64,000 bases of DNA from Veillonella atypica KON (GCF_002959915.1 NZ_PPDE01000008.1:248001-312000); one strand, 5' to 3'. Shown: positions 44,141-53,373, counted from the first letter of the stretch. The notes: a model not told the origin generated them from the sequence alone. Translations and numbers: made by a program.

Positions 44141-44743
44141 ATGAAGACATCTGTTATAATACATGGATTACATAATGAATTTTCTTTGGACCAAATGAAA
44201 GCATGTATATCATTAGCTGAAAAATACGGTGGTTCCTTTAGACATGTGGTGACTGGTATACAAATTACAGGTATTGATAAGGATGATAAAGAGGCTTTGA
44301 TTGCTGAGTTACCTGATGGGGTTACTACGGTTATTCATAGAGGTGTCAATTCATTAATTGCCTGTGTAGGTAAAGGAAAATGTAAAAACGGTCAGATGGA
44401 GACTGCTGAATTAGCAGATTATATAGAACGTAAACATTATGGTCGTAAAACAAGTCACAAATGTAAAATAGGAATTAGTGGTTGTGGTCGTAATTGTCCT
44501 GATTCTATGGTTAAAGATATTGCCTTTATTGGTACATCTCAAGGATTTATGCTCGCCGTAGGTGGTAATACTGGTATGCGCCCTGAAGCAGGGAAAATAC
44601 TAATGCGTAAATTATCTGTTGAACAAGCAAAGAAGGCTGCTGATATACTGATCGATTGGTATGCAGAAAATGGGGAACCAAAGGAACGGATGGGGAAATT
44701 GTTAGAACGTCTTGGCAATCCATTAGAAAATAAAACTTTATAA
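44141..44743 (+). CDS. Stand-alone nitrite/sulfite reductase 4Fe-4S (siroheme) domain protein
   Basis: A 200-residue protein with the C-terminal type domain of sulfite/nitrite reductases. The cluster motif is KCKIGISGCGRNCPDSMVKD (Cys-x5/6-Cys-x3-Cys), and there are two more Cys in CVGKGKCKNG. GNTGMRPEAGKIL follows. Full-length assimilatory reductases are about three times longer, so this is a minimal single-domain form; substrate and cofactor are unknown. ATG 44141 is 4 nt after AGGAGG. TGTTAGAAT at 44089-44097 is a possible extended -10. It stands between hemW and a terminator. Confidence 0.78.
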   Translation: MKTSVIIHGLHNEFSLDQMKACISLAEKYGGSFRHVVTGIQITGIDKDDKEALIAELPDGVTTVIHRGVNSLIACVGKGKCKNGQMETAELADYIERKHYGRKTSHKCKIGISGCGRNCPDSMVKDIAFIGTSQGFMLAVGGNTGMRPEAGKILMRKLSVEQAKKAADILIDWYAENGEPKERMGKLLERLGNPLENKTL

Positions 44744-44749
44744 CTTAAC

Positions 44750-44788
44750 AATAGCTCCTAGTGATAAATTGACTGGGAGCTATTTATA
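44750..44788 (+). terminator. Intrinsic terminator before the hrcA region
   Basis: AATAGCTCC (44750-44758) pairs with GGAGCTATT (44776-44784). CTAGT/ACTGG can extend the stem inside. TTAT follows. Confidence 0.78.
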
Positions 44789-44820
44789 TTTCTATAAAAC
44801 CTTATAAATATAGATAGGTC

Positions 44821-44901
44821 TTGTCTTTTTGACTATTTTTCCATATCTATTTCGTTGTCTTTTTGACCTATTATTCTGTGAAATCACATTGTCTTTTTGA
44901 C
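44821..44901 (+). repeat. Three direct repeats of TTGTCTTTTTGAC at 34-bp period
   Basis: The 13-mer TTGTCTTTTTGAC occurs identically at 44821-44833, 44855-44867 and 44889-44901. Starts are exactly 34 bp apart, and the 21-bp spacers differ. Each unit is itself a short dyad (GTC-TTTTT-GAC). They lie about 40-120 bp upstream of the hrcA -35 box. Likely binding sites for a regulator, but none is identified. Confidence 0.85.
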
Positions 44902-44939
44902 TAAACTTGATTTTATTAGGTTTTTAAGGATAAATTTAC

Positions 44940-44967
44940 TTGACATTTTATTTTGGTATGGTAATAT
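44940..44967 (+). promoter_or_regulatory. Promoter of the hrcA heat-shock operon
   Basis: Consensus -35 TTGACA (44940-44945) with -10 TAATAT (44962-44967) at 16 nt. TATTAT (44965-44970) is an alternative. The start site would fall just before or at the CIRCE element. Confidence 0.7.
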
Positions 44968-44978
44968 TATACATGCGA

Positions 44979-45005
44979 TTAGCACTCGAATATTTTGAGT
45001 GCTAA
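44979..45005. promoter_or_regulatory. CIRCE operator
   Basis: TTAGCACTC (44979-44987), 9-nt spacer, GAGTGCTAA (44997-45005): a perfect CIRCE inverted repeat. It is the binding site of the HrcA repressor, the first gene of the operon, giving negative autoregulation of hrcA-grpE-dnaK-dnaJ. Confidence 0.97.
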
Positions 45006-45021
45006 CAAGTGAGGTGTCATT

Positions 45022-46038
45022 ATGGATGAAAGAAAACAACGCATCTTACGAGCGATTATAGAGGATTATGTAAAATCTGCTGAGCCTGTTGGTTCTAGGA
45101 CGATTGCTAAAAATTATAACTTAGGTATTAGTCCTGCCACGGTGCGAAACGAAATGGCTGATCTTGAGGACTTAGGCTATTTAGAAAAACCTCATACATC
45201 AGCTGGTAGAATACCATCGTCAAAAGGCTATCGCTTATACGTTGATTCTATGATGCATCAAGGTCCAGTGGAGAATGAGGATGTGAAACAAATCCATTCT
45301 ATATGGAATGATACGCAGCTTTCTGGCAATGAAATGTTATTACATATGGCTCGATTAGTTTCTCAAATCAGTCATAGTATGAGCTTATTATTAGCCCCTG
45401 GACATGATCAAGCAATGTTAAAATATATACATATTTTACCTCTTGATGCTCACCAAGCTGTTATGGTTGTAATAACTGCAACCGGTGCACTTGATAATGA
45501 ATTGATGTATTTTACATCACCAGTGAAAGCTGATGAATTACAACGATTAGCTATACAATTTAGCAATGCCGTTCAAAATAAGCTTTTACGTGATATTACA
45601 TCGGCTCAAATAAGTGCAATTATCGCACACATAGACGGTTCAAAATCCGTATTATTACAAATCGGAGAAACCTTATTAAGGGCCATCACAAAGCGACGTT
45701 TATTTTATTCCGTTGGTACTACTGAGTTGTTACGACAACCGGAATTTAAAACGGTTGAAAAGGTACAGCCTGTACTTTCATTATTAGAAGAACAACAAGA
45801 ATTAGGTCACATATTGCAAGATAATTCAAACAAACCAATTAAGATTAAGATTGGTTCAGAAAATCAAATGGAAGCATTAAGTGATATGAGTCTTATTCAA
45901 ACTGATTTTTCTCAAGATAATAATCAACTTGGTACATTGGCTATATTGGGCCCTACGCGAATGGAATATAGTCGAATTATTAATATGCTTTCCTATATGA
46001 AACATTTAATGGAAACGATGGCAAGAAATCAAACATAG
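45022..46038 (+). CDS. hrcA: Heat-inducible transcription repressor HrcA
   Basis: HrcA binds CIRCE and represses chaperone genes; its activity depends on GroEL. The 338-residue protein has the N-terminal winged helix with RILRAIIEDYVKSAEPVGSR and ISPATVRNEMADLEDLGYL, then HTSAGRIPSSKGYRLYVD. A GAF-like domain and C-terminal GTLAILGPTRMEYSRII follow. GAGGTG precedes ATG. The CIRCE site is 16 nt upstream of the start codon. Confidence 0.97.
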   Translation: MDERKQRILRAIIEDYVKSAEPVGSRTIAKNYNLGISPATVRNEMADLEDLGYLEKPHTSAGRIPSSKGYRLYVDSMMHQGPVENEDVKQIHSIWNDTQLSGNEMLLHMARLVSQISHSMSLLLAPGHDQAMLKYIHILPLDAHQAVMVVITATGALDNELMYFTSPVKADELQRLAIQFSNAVQNKLLRDITSAQISAIIAHIDGSKSVLLQIGETLLRAITKRRLFYSVGTTELLRQPEFKTVEKVQPVLSLLEEQQELGHILQDNSNKPIKIKIGSENQMEALSDMSLIQTDFSQDNNQLGTLAILGPTRMEYSRIINMLSYMKHLMETMARNQT

Positions 46039-46050
46039 AAAGGATAAGGC

Positions 46051-46602
46051 ATGTCTGAAGAAAAAATTAAACAAGATGTGGTAGACGAAGAAATTTCTGA
46101 GCCTACAGAAGCAACGAAGGAACAATCGGAAGCGCAAAATGCTGAAGAGTCTGTAGTTGATGCAAGTGAGGTGTTAGAAGAATTAAAAGCCGATTTTGAT
46201 AATCGTTATAAACGCTTACAAGCGGATTTTGAAAATTTTAAACGCCGTACTAATCAAGAAAAAGAACAGTTGGCAGGCTTTGTTAAGGGCGATGTCCTAA
46301 AAGATTTGCTACCTGTATTAGATAATTTTGAGCGAGCTGTACAAGCTCCTGCAGAAGGGGATACAAAGGTATTCCTTGATGGATTTATCATGATTCATCA
46401 AAACTTGATGGCTATGTTGTCTAAGCATGGTTTAGCTGTTATTGATGCAGTTGGTAAACCATTTGATCCAAATTTCCATCAAGCAATTATGCGCGTACCA
46501 TCAGATGAATATGAATCTGATACGGTATGTGAAGTACTGCAAACTGGCTATACTGTGGATGGTCGTTGTATTCGACCAGCAATGGTTAAGGTTGTTGAAT
46601 AG
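46051..46602 (+). CDS. grpE: Nucleotide exchange factor GrpE
   Basis: GrpE releases ADP from DnaK. The 183-residue protein has an acidic, low-complexity N-terminus (about 1-45), a long helix with RYKRLQADFENFKRRTNQEK, and the C-terminal beta domain with GKPFDPNFHQAIMRV and GYTVDGRCIRPAMVKV. AAAGGA precedes ATG by 8 nt. It lies 12 nt after hrcA, in the standard operon order. Confidence 0.97.
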   Translation: MSEEKIKQDVVDEEISEPTEATKEQSEAQNAEESVVDASEVLEELKADFDNRYKRLQADFENFKRRTNQEKEQLAGFVKGDVLKDLLPVLDNFERAVQAPAEGDTKVFLDGFIMIHQNLMAMLSKHGLAVIDAVGKPFDPNFHQAIMRVPSDEYESDTVCEVLQTGYTVDGRCIRPAMVKVVE

Positions 46603-46629
46603 ATTATAAGTATTAGGAGGTCATATATT

Positions 46630-48468
46630 ATGGCAAAGGTAATTGGTATTGATTTAGGGACTACAAACTCTTGTGTTGCTGTTATGGAAGGCGGCGAACC
46701 TACGGTTATTACAAACCAAGAAGGTGCACGTACAACTCCTTCCGTAGTTGGTTTTGCGAAAAATGGCGAACGTTTAGTTGGTCAATTGGCTAAACGTCAA
46801 GCTGTATCCAATCCAGAAAACACAATTATTTCTATTAAACGTCATATGGGTTCTGACTACAAAGTAACTGTAGAAGGTAAATCTTATACACCTCAAGAAA
46901 TTTCTGCAATGATTCTTCAAAAAATTAAAGCTGACGCAGAAGCTTATTTGGGCGAACCTGTAAAACAAGCTGTTATTACTGTTCCAGCATACTTTACAGA
47001 TGCTCAACGTCAAGCTACTAAAGATGCTGGTTCTATTGCAGGTCTTGAAGTACTTCGTATCATCAATGAACCTACAGCTGCTGCTCTTGCATATGGTGTA
47101 GATAAAGACGAAGATGGTAAAGTTCTTGTATTTGACCTTGGCGGTGGTACATTCGACGTTTCCATTCTTGAACTTGGTGATGGCGTATTCGAAGTATTGG
47201 CAACATCTGGTAATAACCACCTTGGCGGCGATGATTTCGATCAACGTATCATGAACTACCTTATTGAAGAATTCAAAAAAGAAACTGGTATCGATTTATC
47301 CAATGATAAATTAGCTGACCAACGTTTAAAAGAAGCTGCTGAAAAAGCTAAAATTGAATTGTCTGGCGTAGCTAGCACAAACATCAATTTGCCATTCATC
47401 ACAGCTGATGCTACTGGTCCTAAACATTTGGATGTAACATTGACTCGTGCTAAATTTGAAGAGTTAACTGCTGATTTGGTACAAGCTACGATTGAACCTA
47501 CTCGTAAAGCTATGAACGATGCTGGCTTATCTGCATCTGATATCGATAAAGTGTTGTTAGTTGGTGGTTCTAGCCGTATCCCAGCTGTACAAGAAGCTAT
47601 TAAAAAAGTATTGGGTAAAGAACCAACTAAAAACGTTAACCCAGATGAATGCGTAGCTATCGGTGCTGCTATTCAAGGTGGTGTATTAGTAGGTGAAGTT
47701 AAAGATGTATTGTTACTTGACGTAACTCCATTGTCTCTTGGTATCGAAACAATGGGCGGTGTATTTACTCGTATCATTGATCGTAACACTACAATTCCTA
47801 CATCTAAATCTCAAGTATTCTCCACTGCAGCTGATAACCAACCATCTGTAGATATCCATGTGTTGCAAGGTGAACGTGAATTTGCAGCAGATAATAAAAC
47901 ATTGGGTCGCTTCAACTTGGATGGTATCCCAGCAGCTCCTCGTGGGGTTCCTCAAATCGAAGTAACTTTCGACATCGATGCTAATGGTATCGTACATGTA
48001 AAAGCTAAAGATTTGGGTACTCAAAAAGAACAAAAAATTACAATTACTTCTTCTAGCGGCTTGAAAGAAGACGAAATTGAACGCATGGTTAAAGAAGCAG
48101 AAGCTCATGCAGCAGAAGATAAAGCTAGAAAAGAAGAATTAGATGTTAAAAATAATGCAGATTCCTTAGTATACCAAGCTGAAAAAGCTTTGAAAGATCT
48201 TGAAGGTAATGGCGATGCTGCATTGTTGAAAGAAGTTGAAGAAGCTAAGGATAAATTGAAAAAATCCATCGAAGCTGGCAACATTGAAGATATTAAAAAA
48301 GATAGTGAAGCTTTGGAACAACCTTTGCACAAATTAGCTGAACAAATGTATGCTGCTGCTCAACAAGCACAACAAGCTGCTGGTGATGCTAAACAAGGTG
48401 AACAAACAAAATCTGACGATAATGTAGTTGATGCTGATTACACTGTAGTTGATGACGATAAGAAATAA
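46630..48468 (+). CDS. dnaK: Chaperone protein DnaK (Hsp70)
   Basis: Hsp70 chaperone of 612 residues. The ATPase domain has [35 protein letters not shown] and [13 protein letters not shown]. The linker is [15 protein letters not shown]. The substrate-binding domain follows, then a Gln/Ala-rich lid and the acidic end [11 protein letters not shown]. This Gram-positive type lacks the extra N-lobe segment of E. coli DnaK. AGGAGG precedes ATG. Codon use appears more biased than in neighbouring genes, in line with high expression. Confidence 0.98.
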   Translation: MAKVIGIDLGTTNSCVAVMEGGEPTVITNQEGARTTPSVVGFAKNGERLVGQLAKRQAVSNPENTIISIKRHMGSDYKVTVEGKSYTPQEISAMILQKIKADAEAYLGEPVKQAVITVPAYFTDAQRQATKDAGSIAGLEVLRIINEPTAAALAYGVDKDEDGKVLVFDLGGGTFDVSILELGDGVFEVLATSGNNHLGGDDFDQRIMNYLIEEFKKETGIDLSNDKLADQRLKEAAEKAKIELSGVASTNINLPFITADATGPKHLDVTLTRAKFEELTADLVQATIEPTRKAMNDAGLSASDIDKVLLVGGSSRIPAVQEAIKKVLGKEPTKNVNPDECVAIGAAIQGGVLVGEVKDVLLLDVTPLSLGIETMGGVFTRIIDRNTTIPTSKSQVFSTAADNQPSVDIHVLQGEREFAADNKTLGRFNLDGIPAAPRGVPQIEVTFDIDANGIVHVKAKDLGTQKEQKITITSSSGLKEDEIERMVKEAEAHAAEDKARKEELDVKNNADSLVYQAEKALKDLEGNGDAALLKEVEEAKDKLKKSIEAGNIEDIKKDSEALEQPLHKLAEQMYAAAQQAQQAAGDAKQGEQTKSDDNVVDADYTVVDDDKK

Positions 48469-48484
48469 GAAGGGTTGGTAACTA

Positions 48485-49642
48485 ATGGCACGAGATTATT
48501 ATGACATCTTAGGGGTCAGCAAAAATGCAACCCAAGATGAAATTAAAAAAGCCTTCCGTAAAAAGGCTCGCCAATACCATCCAGATGTAAATAAAGATAA
48601 TCCAAAGGAAGCAGAAGCAAAGTTTAAAGAAGCTAACGAAGCTTACGAAGTATTGTCTGATGAAACTAAAAAAGCTCAATATGACCAATTCGGCCACGAC
48701 GCCTTCAAACAAGGAGGCGGCGCTGGCGCCGGTGGTTTCCAAGGTGGCTTTGGCGGTTTCGGTGGTCAAGCTGGTGGTTTCAGTGATATCTTTGGTGATT
48801 TTTTTGGTGGCATGTTTGGTGGTGGACACCAACAACATGGTCCTCAAAAAGGCAATGATCTTCGTGAAGACATAGATATATCCTTTGAGGATGCGGCCTT
48901 TGGTAAATCAATGGCAATCAACATTCAACGTCATGAAGAATGTAATCATTGTCACGGTACCGGCGGTGAACCTGGATCTAAAGTTGATACATGCCCTAAT
49001 TGTCATGGCTCTGGTCAAGAGGTTGTTATTCAAAATACACCATTTGGTCGTATGCAATCTGCTCGTACTTGTTCTCGTTGCCATGGCTCTGGTAAGGTCA
49101 TTGAAAAACCATGTTCCAAATGTCGTGGATCTGGTGAAATCTTAGTAAAACGAAAAATCGATATTAAGATTCCAGCTGGTGTAGATAATGGATCTCGTCT
49201 ACGCGTTTCCAATGAAGGTGAACCGGGTATATTAGGTGGTCCAAAAGGTGACTTATACGTTTATATTTACGTACGCCCTCACAAAGAATTTGAACGAAAT
49301 GGCAATGATGTTATCAGTCGTGTTACAATTAGCTTTGCACAAGCTGCATTAGGAGCGACTATACAAGTGAATACCTTAGATGGTAAAGTAGAATTGAAGA
49401 TTCCAGAAGGCACTCAAACGGGAACTGCATTCAGACTTAAGGGCAAAGGTATTCCTTATTTACGCAATCCAAAACAACGTGGTGATCAACACGTTGTCGT
49501 TACGGTTCAAACACCTAAAAAATTAACTGAAACACAACGTGAATTATTACTTCGATTTGCCAAAGAAGGCAATGAAGATGTGAATAACTTACAAGTTAGT
49601 AAGAGTTTATTCGAGAAAATCAAGGATCGTTTAACTAAATGA
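48485..49642 (+). CDS. dnaJ: Chaperone protein DnaJ
   Basis: The Hsp40 partner of DnaK, 385 residues. It has the J domain with HPD in [10 protein letters not shown], a Gly/Phe-rich region (about 75-125) and four zinc-binding repeats of the CxxCxGxG type ([32 protein letters not shown]). The C-terminal substrate-binding domains follow. GAAGGGTTGG precedes ATG. A small inverted repeat GATGCGT/ACGCATC (49651-49679) with no T-run lies after it, before prmA. Confidence 0.97.
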   Translation: MARDYYDILGVSKNATQDEIKKAFRKKARQYHPDVNKDNPKEAEAKFKEANEAYEVLSDETKKAQYDQFGHDAFKQGGGAGAGGFQGGFGGFGGQAGGFSDIFGDFFGGMFGGGHQQHGPQKGNDLREDIDISFEDAAFGKSMAINIQRHEECNHCHGTGGEPGSKVDTCPNCHGSGQEVVIQNTPFGRMQSARTCSRCHGSGKVIEKPCSKCRGSGEILVKRKIDIKIPAGVDNGSRLRVSNEGEPGILGGPKGDLYVYIYVRPHKEFERNGNDVISRVTISFAQAALGATIQVNTLDGKVELKIPEGTQTGTAFRLKGKGIPYLRNPKQRGDQHVVVTVQTPKKLTETQRELLLRFAKEGNEDVNNLQVSKSLFEKIKDRLTK

Positions 49643-49697
49643 ACAGCTCTGATGCGTGAATGGTTTGTTCCTACGCATCAATAGTAAAGGAGCATTT

Positions 49698-50561
49698 ATG
49701 CAATGGATAGAAATATCTATTGTCTGCGAAAGAGTAGCCACCGATGAGGTGACTACTCTTTTTGGCGATTATGCAGACAATGGAATTATAGAAGAAGATG
49801 TAGATAATCAACCGAATTTAGTACAATTAACGCTTTATGCTGATGCATCATTAGATCCTAACACGATTGTGTCTGATATAAAGGGGCGTCTTAACGAAAG
49901 CAATATCGAAATCACATCAATAGATGCACATATATTAGATGAATCTACGTGGCTCAATTCTTGGCAACAGTATATAGAACCTACAGAAATACTACCTAAT
50001 TTAATAATCAAACCTGCATGGCAAGAATATGATAATGAACAGAATAAAACTATTATCGAAATCGATTCAGATATATCATTTGGTACTGGTTCTCATGAAA
50101 CTACGAGAACTTGTGCAGAACTTTTACAGGCCTATAGTAAATCCATGAATTTAGATTCTGTTACTTGTTTAGATATTGGGACTGGGACAGGTATTCTGTT
50201 GTTAGTAGCTGCTCATTTGGGTATAAAACATCTTGTAGGTATCGATATAGAAGAATATGCAGCTAAACAGGCAAGAATTAATTGTGATAATAATCATGTC
50301 GTAGCTGATATCATTTGTGGTAATTTGGATACTGATTTTAAGGGAACCGCTCAATTGATTTTAGCGAATTTAACAGTAGATCCTTTAAAAATTTTATTGC
50401 CACAAATTGGTAAAAAACTTGATGATAAAGGTATTCTCATCATTAGTGGTATTATTGATGATCGGTATGATGAGATTATGCCTTATATTAACAAAGAGTG
50501 GCATATTATTGAGGAGCGCATTGCTGGACCTTGGCATACATTTGCGCTGGAAAAACGATGA
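49698..50561 (+). CDS. prmA: Ribosomal protein L11 methyltransferase
   Basis: PrmA trimethylates L11. The 287-residue protein has an N-terminal substrate-binding region with WLNSWQQYIEPTEI. The methyltransferase domain has FGTGSHETTRTC, CLDIGTGTGILLL and ANLTVDPLKIL (NPPY-like Asn-Leu form typical of PrmA). ATG 49698 follows AAAGGAG; the upstream extension to 49656 is not needed. Its TGA overlaps the rsmE ATG. It is a usual follower of dnaJ in Firmicutes. Confidence 0.94.
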   Translation: MQWIEISIVCERVATDEVTTLFGDYADNGIIEEDVDNQPNLVQLTLYADASLDPNTIVSDIKGRLNESNIEITSIDAHILDESTWLNSWQQYIEPTEILPNLIIKPAWQEYDNEQNKTIIEIDSDISFGTGSHETTRTCAELLQAYSKSMNLDSVTCLDIGTGTGILLLVAAHLGIKHLVGIDIEEYAAKQARINCDNNHVVADIICGNLDTDFKGTAQLILANLTVDPLKILLPQIGKKLDDKGILIISGIIDDRYDEIMPYINKEWHIIEERIAGPWHTFALEKR

Positions 50562-51289
50562 AAAAGATATTTATTCCTACACCATTAGATGAATCCATTG
50601 TATTACCTAAAGATGTGACTCATCATATATTACATGTATTTCGCCATAATATAGAGAAACCAATTACTGTCACAGGTAGCGATAACCGTTGTGGTATCTA
50701 TCAGATTAATGATGAGATAAATGGCTTAGCACAAGCTAGTCTTATAGAATACATTGATGCTCCTACATCTATGCATAGAACCATATTAGTACAATCTTAT
50801 TTAAAAGGTGAAAAATTAGAATGGGTTTTACAAAAAGCTACAGAGCTTAATGTTGATACCGTATATCTTGTACCTACATCGAACTGTGTTGCTAAGTACG
50901 ATGCAAAAAAATTACAGTCAAAATATAGTCGTTGGGAAAAGATTATGTTGGAAGCTTCTCAACAATGCGGGCGCACACAGCTACCTACGCTCGTTGTGGG
51001 TGAGCCCCTTTCGAATGTATTAGACATCGAATCTGAATCTTTAAAATTGGTTGCTTATGAAAATGAAGCGGGCTATACCATAAAAGATGCTTTAAAGGCT
51101 ATTAATAGTGATTCAACTAATAGGGATATTTTAATTTGTATTGGCCCTGAAGGGGGCTTTCAAGAGAAAGAAATCAATGATATTATAGAATGTGGTGGAC
51201 AATCAGTTACATTAGGTCATACTATATTACGTGCCGAAACGGCTGCGATTGCTGCATTATCGATGGTTCACTATGAATTAGAACTATAA
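50558..51289 (+). CDS. rsmE: 16S rRNA (uracil1498-N3)-methyltransferase
   Basis: RsmE methylates U1498 of 16S rRNA. The 243-residue SPOUT protein has an N-terminal PUA-like part and the knot signatures CIGPEGGFQEKEIND and LGHTILRAETAAIAAL. ATG 50558 overlaps the prmA stop (ATGA), so the longer frame from 50531 is rejected. prmA-rsmE-mtaB is a conserved order. Confidence 0.95.
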   Translation: MKKIFIPTPLDESIVLPKDVTHHILHVFRHNIEKPITVTGSDNRCGIYQINDEINGLAQASLIEYIDAPTSMHRTILVQSYLKGEKLEWVLQKATELNVDTVYLVPTSNCVAKYDAKKLQSKYSRWEKIMLEASQQCGRTQLPTLVVGEPLSNVLDIESESLKLVAYENEAGYTIKDALKAINSDSTNRDILICIGPEGGFQEKEINDIIECGGQSVTLGHTILRAETAAIAALSMVHYELEL

Positions 51290-51341
51290 AATACTATATA
51301 CATATGCTATATGATATCTATATAAAGAAATGGGAGGTGCA

Positions 51342-52637
51342 ATGAAAACCGTTGCCTTTACAACTCTAGGGTGTCGTGTCAATCAGTATGATACGGATGC
51401 TATGAAGGGGTTATTTTTACAACATGATTATGAAGCTGTTGATTTCGATTCTAAGGCTGATATTTACGTTATTAATACATGTTCTGTTACGAATATGGGG
51501 GAGAAAAAGTCTCGTCAATTAATTCGTAAAGCTAAACGTCAAAATCAAGATGCTTATGTTATCGTTACAGGTTGTTATGCACAACTTGATCCTGATGCAA
51601 TTGCTGCCATTGATGGCGTTAATCTAGTTATTGGCACAAACAATCGCTCAAAAATTGTTGAACTTGTTGAACAACTCGAAACAACAGAACGTCAAATTAA
51701 TGCTGTTCGCGATATCATGAAAGAGTCTAATTTTGAAGAGATGCCATTATTTGGTAATGAATCTGATAAATCGAGAGCTTTCATGAAAATTCAAGAAGGT
51801 TGTAATAATTATTGTGCATTTTGTATCATTCCTTATACGCGTGGGAAACTAAAGTCCCGTAAAGTGGCTGATATTGTAAATGAAGCGAAACGTTTAGTAG
51901 AACATGGATTTCATGAGATCGTTTTAACCGGGATTCACCTTGGAAACTATGGCGTTGAATTACCAGGAAGACCTACGCTAGCAGATGTGGTAAAAGCCCT
52001 CTTAGAAATTCCAAACTTACATCGCATACGTTTTGGATCTATTGAGTCTGTTGAAGTATCGGATGAACTCATAGAATTAATGGCTACGGATAAGCGCGTA
52101 TGTCCACATTTACATTTACCTCTACAAGCGGGGTCAGATCATGTTCTAACATTGATGAAACGTCATTATACGCTTCAAGAATATAAAGATTTGATTAAGA
52201 ATTTAAGAAATCGCATCCCAGATTTATCAATTACTACTGATATCATTGCAGGATTTCCACAAGAAACGGATGAAGACTTTGATGAAACAATGAATACGGT
52301 AAAAGAAATTGGCTTTACTCATATTCATGCATTTCCATATTCTATTCGTGAAGGTACACCGGCTGCAACAATGCCAAATCAAGTACCAGAAGCCGTTAAG
52401 AAGGCTCGCGTAGCGCTTTTAAATGATCTAAGCGAAAAAGGTTTACATGCGTATGCAACATCTCGTATAGGTAAACCTGGTGAAATCCTCATTGAAAAAG
52501 AGGAAAATGGATATTATACAGGCTTAACAAATGAATATATTCATGGTAGAGTTAAATCAGATGGTCAACACTCTATAGGTGATCTTATAGGCGGTACTGT
52601 GGTGGCTGTTGAAAAAGATTTTGTAATCATTGAATAA
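51342..52637 (+). CDS. mtaB: tRNA (N6-threonylcarbamoyladenosine37-C2)-methylthiotransferase
   Basis: MtaB turns t6A37 into ms2t6A in tRNA. The 431-residue radical-SAM methylthiotransferase has TTLGCRVNQYDTDAM with the first auxiliary-cluster Cys and VTGCYAQLDP. The radical-SAM site is CNNYCAFCIIPYTRG near residue 150. A C-terminal TRAM region follows. The start is ATG 51342, 4 nt after GGGAGG; ATG 51330 precedes the binding site and is rejected. It is a paralogue of miaB in this window. Confidence 0.94.
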   Translation: MKTVAFTTLGCRVNQYDTDAMKGLFLQHDYEAVDFDSKADIYVINTCSVTNMGEKKSRQLIRKAKRQNQDAYVIVTGCYAQLDPDAIAAIDGVNLVIGTNNRSKIVELVEQLETTERQINAVRDIMKESNFEEMPLFGNESDKSRAFMKIQEGCNNYCAFCIIPYTRGKLKSRKVADIVNEAKRLVEHGFHEIVLTGIHLGNYGVELPGRPTLADVVKALLEIPNLHRIRFGSIESVEVSDELIELMATDKRVCPHLHLPLQAGSDHVLTLMKRHYTLQEYKDLIKNLRNRIPDLSITTDIIAGFPQETDEDFDETMNTVKEIGFTHIHAFPYSIREGTPAATMPNQVPEAVKKARVALLNDLSEKGLHAYATSRIGKPGEILIEKEENGYYTGLTNEYIHGRVKSDGQHSIGDLIGGTVVAVEKDFVIIE

Positions 52638-52653
52638 GATAGAGGAGGTCCCC

Positions 52654-52998
52654 ATGAGCGACTGCATTTTTTGTAAAATTATTAATGGCGAAATTCCATC
52701 AAAAAAAGTATTAGAAAACGATAAATTCTATGCTTTTTATGATATTGAACCTGTAAAAAAAGTTCATGTACTTATTGTTCCTAAAAATCATGTTGCTAAT
52801 ATTGCTCATATTACAGAGAAGAATGAAGACTATGTTGAAGGTTTATTACCATTTGTTCGTGATGTGGCAAAAGAACTTGGTATTTCTAAGGATGGCTATC
52901 GATTGATTTTTAATACTGGCGCAAAAGCTGGTCAAAGTGTATTCCATATGCATGCTCATCTATTAGGTGGCGAAGAAATGGGTTGGCCTGAAGCGTAA
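52654..52998 (+). CDS. hinT: HIT-family protein HinT
   Basis: HinT hydrolyses nucleoside phosphoramidates. The 114-residue protein has SDCIFCKIINGEIPS with the CxxC at the start and the histidine triad in FHMHAHLLGG near the C-terminus. AGGAGG lies about 6 nt before ATG 52654; the longer frame overlapping mtaB is rejected. It ends the operon that begins at hrcA. No convincing terminator follows. Confidence 0.95.
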   Translation: MSDCIFCKIINGEIPSKKVLENDKFYAFYDIEPVKKVHVLIVPKNHVANIAHITEKNEDYVEGLLPFVRDVAKELGISKDGYRLIFNTGAKAGQSVFHMHAHLLGGEEMGWPEA

Positions 52999-53091
52999 TA
53001 GCTTGTAATAGGAAATTATTAATTTTGAAGTAGTAAGACATCAAAAAATATTGATTTGTAATAAAATTCCTATAAAATATAGCGGTATATA

Positions 53092-53120
53092 TTGACAGAA
53101 CCTAGTGTTCTACATATAAT
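53092..53120 (+). promoter_or_regulatory. Consensus rpsU promoter with dyad in the spacer
   Basis: Perfect TTGACA (53092-53097), 17-nt spacer, perfect TATAAT (53115-53120). The spacer carries AGAAC-CTAGT-GTTCT (53097-53111), a dyad that starts at the last base of the -35 box. A repressor bound there would block RNA polymerase. Confidence 0.92.
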
Positions 53121-53151
53121 ATGTATATGTGCGTAAATAAAATTATCAGCA

Positions 53152-53180
53152 CTTCCCTGAGATTAATTTTGGAGGGAGGG
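53152..53180 (+). promoter_or_regulatory. Leader hairpin that can cover the rpsU ribosome binding site
   Basis: CTTCCCT (53152-53158) can pair with AGGGAGG (53173-53179), six Watson-Crick pairs and one G-U. The second strand is the rpsU Shine-Dalgarno, so pairing would limit S21 translation. Confidence 0.5.
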
Positions 53181-53186
53181 ATATAG

Positions 53187-53366
53187 ATGTCTGAAATTAA
53201 AGTCGGTAAAAACGAAACGCTTGAAAGTGCTCTTCGTCGATTCAAACGCTCCTGCCAAAAAGCAGGTGTTTTGTCTGAAGTAAGAAAACGCGAACACTAC
53301 GAAAAACCAAGCGTAAAAAGAAAGAAAAAATCTGAAGCAGCAAGAAAACGCAAATTCAGAGCATAA
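53187..53366 (+). CDS. rpsU: 30S ribosomal protein S21
   Basis: A short gene of 59 codons. The product begins [20 protein letters not shown], then [20 protein letters not shown], and ends in a Lys/Arg-rich tail, which is the full S21 pattern. S21 binds the 30S platform near the anti-Shine-Dalgarno. ATG 53187 is preceded by GGAGGGAGGG. The promoter is a perfect consensus and a strong terminator follows, so rpsU is probably mostly monocistronic. yqeY lies downstream, as in other Firmicutes. Confidence 0.97.
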   Translation: MSEIKVGKNETLESALRRFKRSCQKAGVLSEVRKREHYEKPSVKRKKKSEAARKRKFRA

Positions 53367-53373
53367 GATGATT

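Noticed and set aside
44821-44901. Miniature CRISPR array from the three TTGTCTTTTTGAC repeats
   Set aside because: The repeat unit is 13 bp with 21-bp spacers, both too short, there are only three units, and no cas genes are near. Promoter-proximal regulator sites fit better.
44821-44901. CtsR heat-shock boxes
   Set aside because: The reverse strand gives AGTCAAA once per unit, but the required second heptad after three bases is missing.
46774-47244. Minus-strand open frame of 156 codons inside dnaK
   Set aside because: It is a shadow of a highly biased, highly expressed gene: Cys/Phe/Ser-rich with no family resemblance and no ribosome binding site.
49651-49679. Terminator between dnaJ and prmA (GATGCGT/ACGCATC)
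   Set aside because: No T-run follows and the loop is 15 nt, so at most it is an mRNA processing or stability hairpin.
53005-53075. Terminator after hinT (AGGAA...TTCCT)
   Set aside because: The arms are imperfect, AT-rich and far apart, with no proper T-run.
53097-53111. Definite LexA (SOS) box at rpsU
   Set aside because: The Gram-positive box needs a 4-nt centre (GAAC-N4-GTTC); here it is 5 nt. Kept only as an unassigned dyad.
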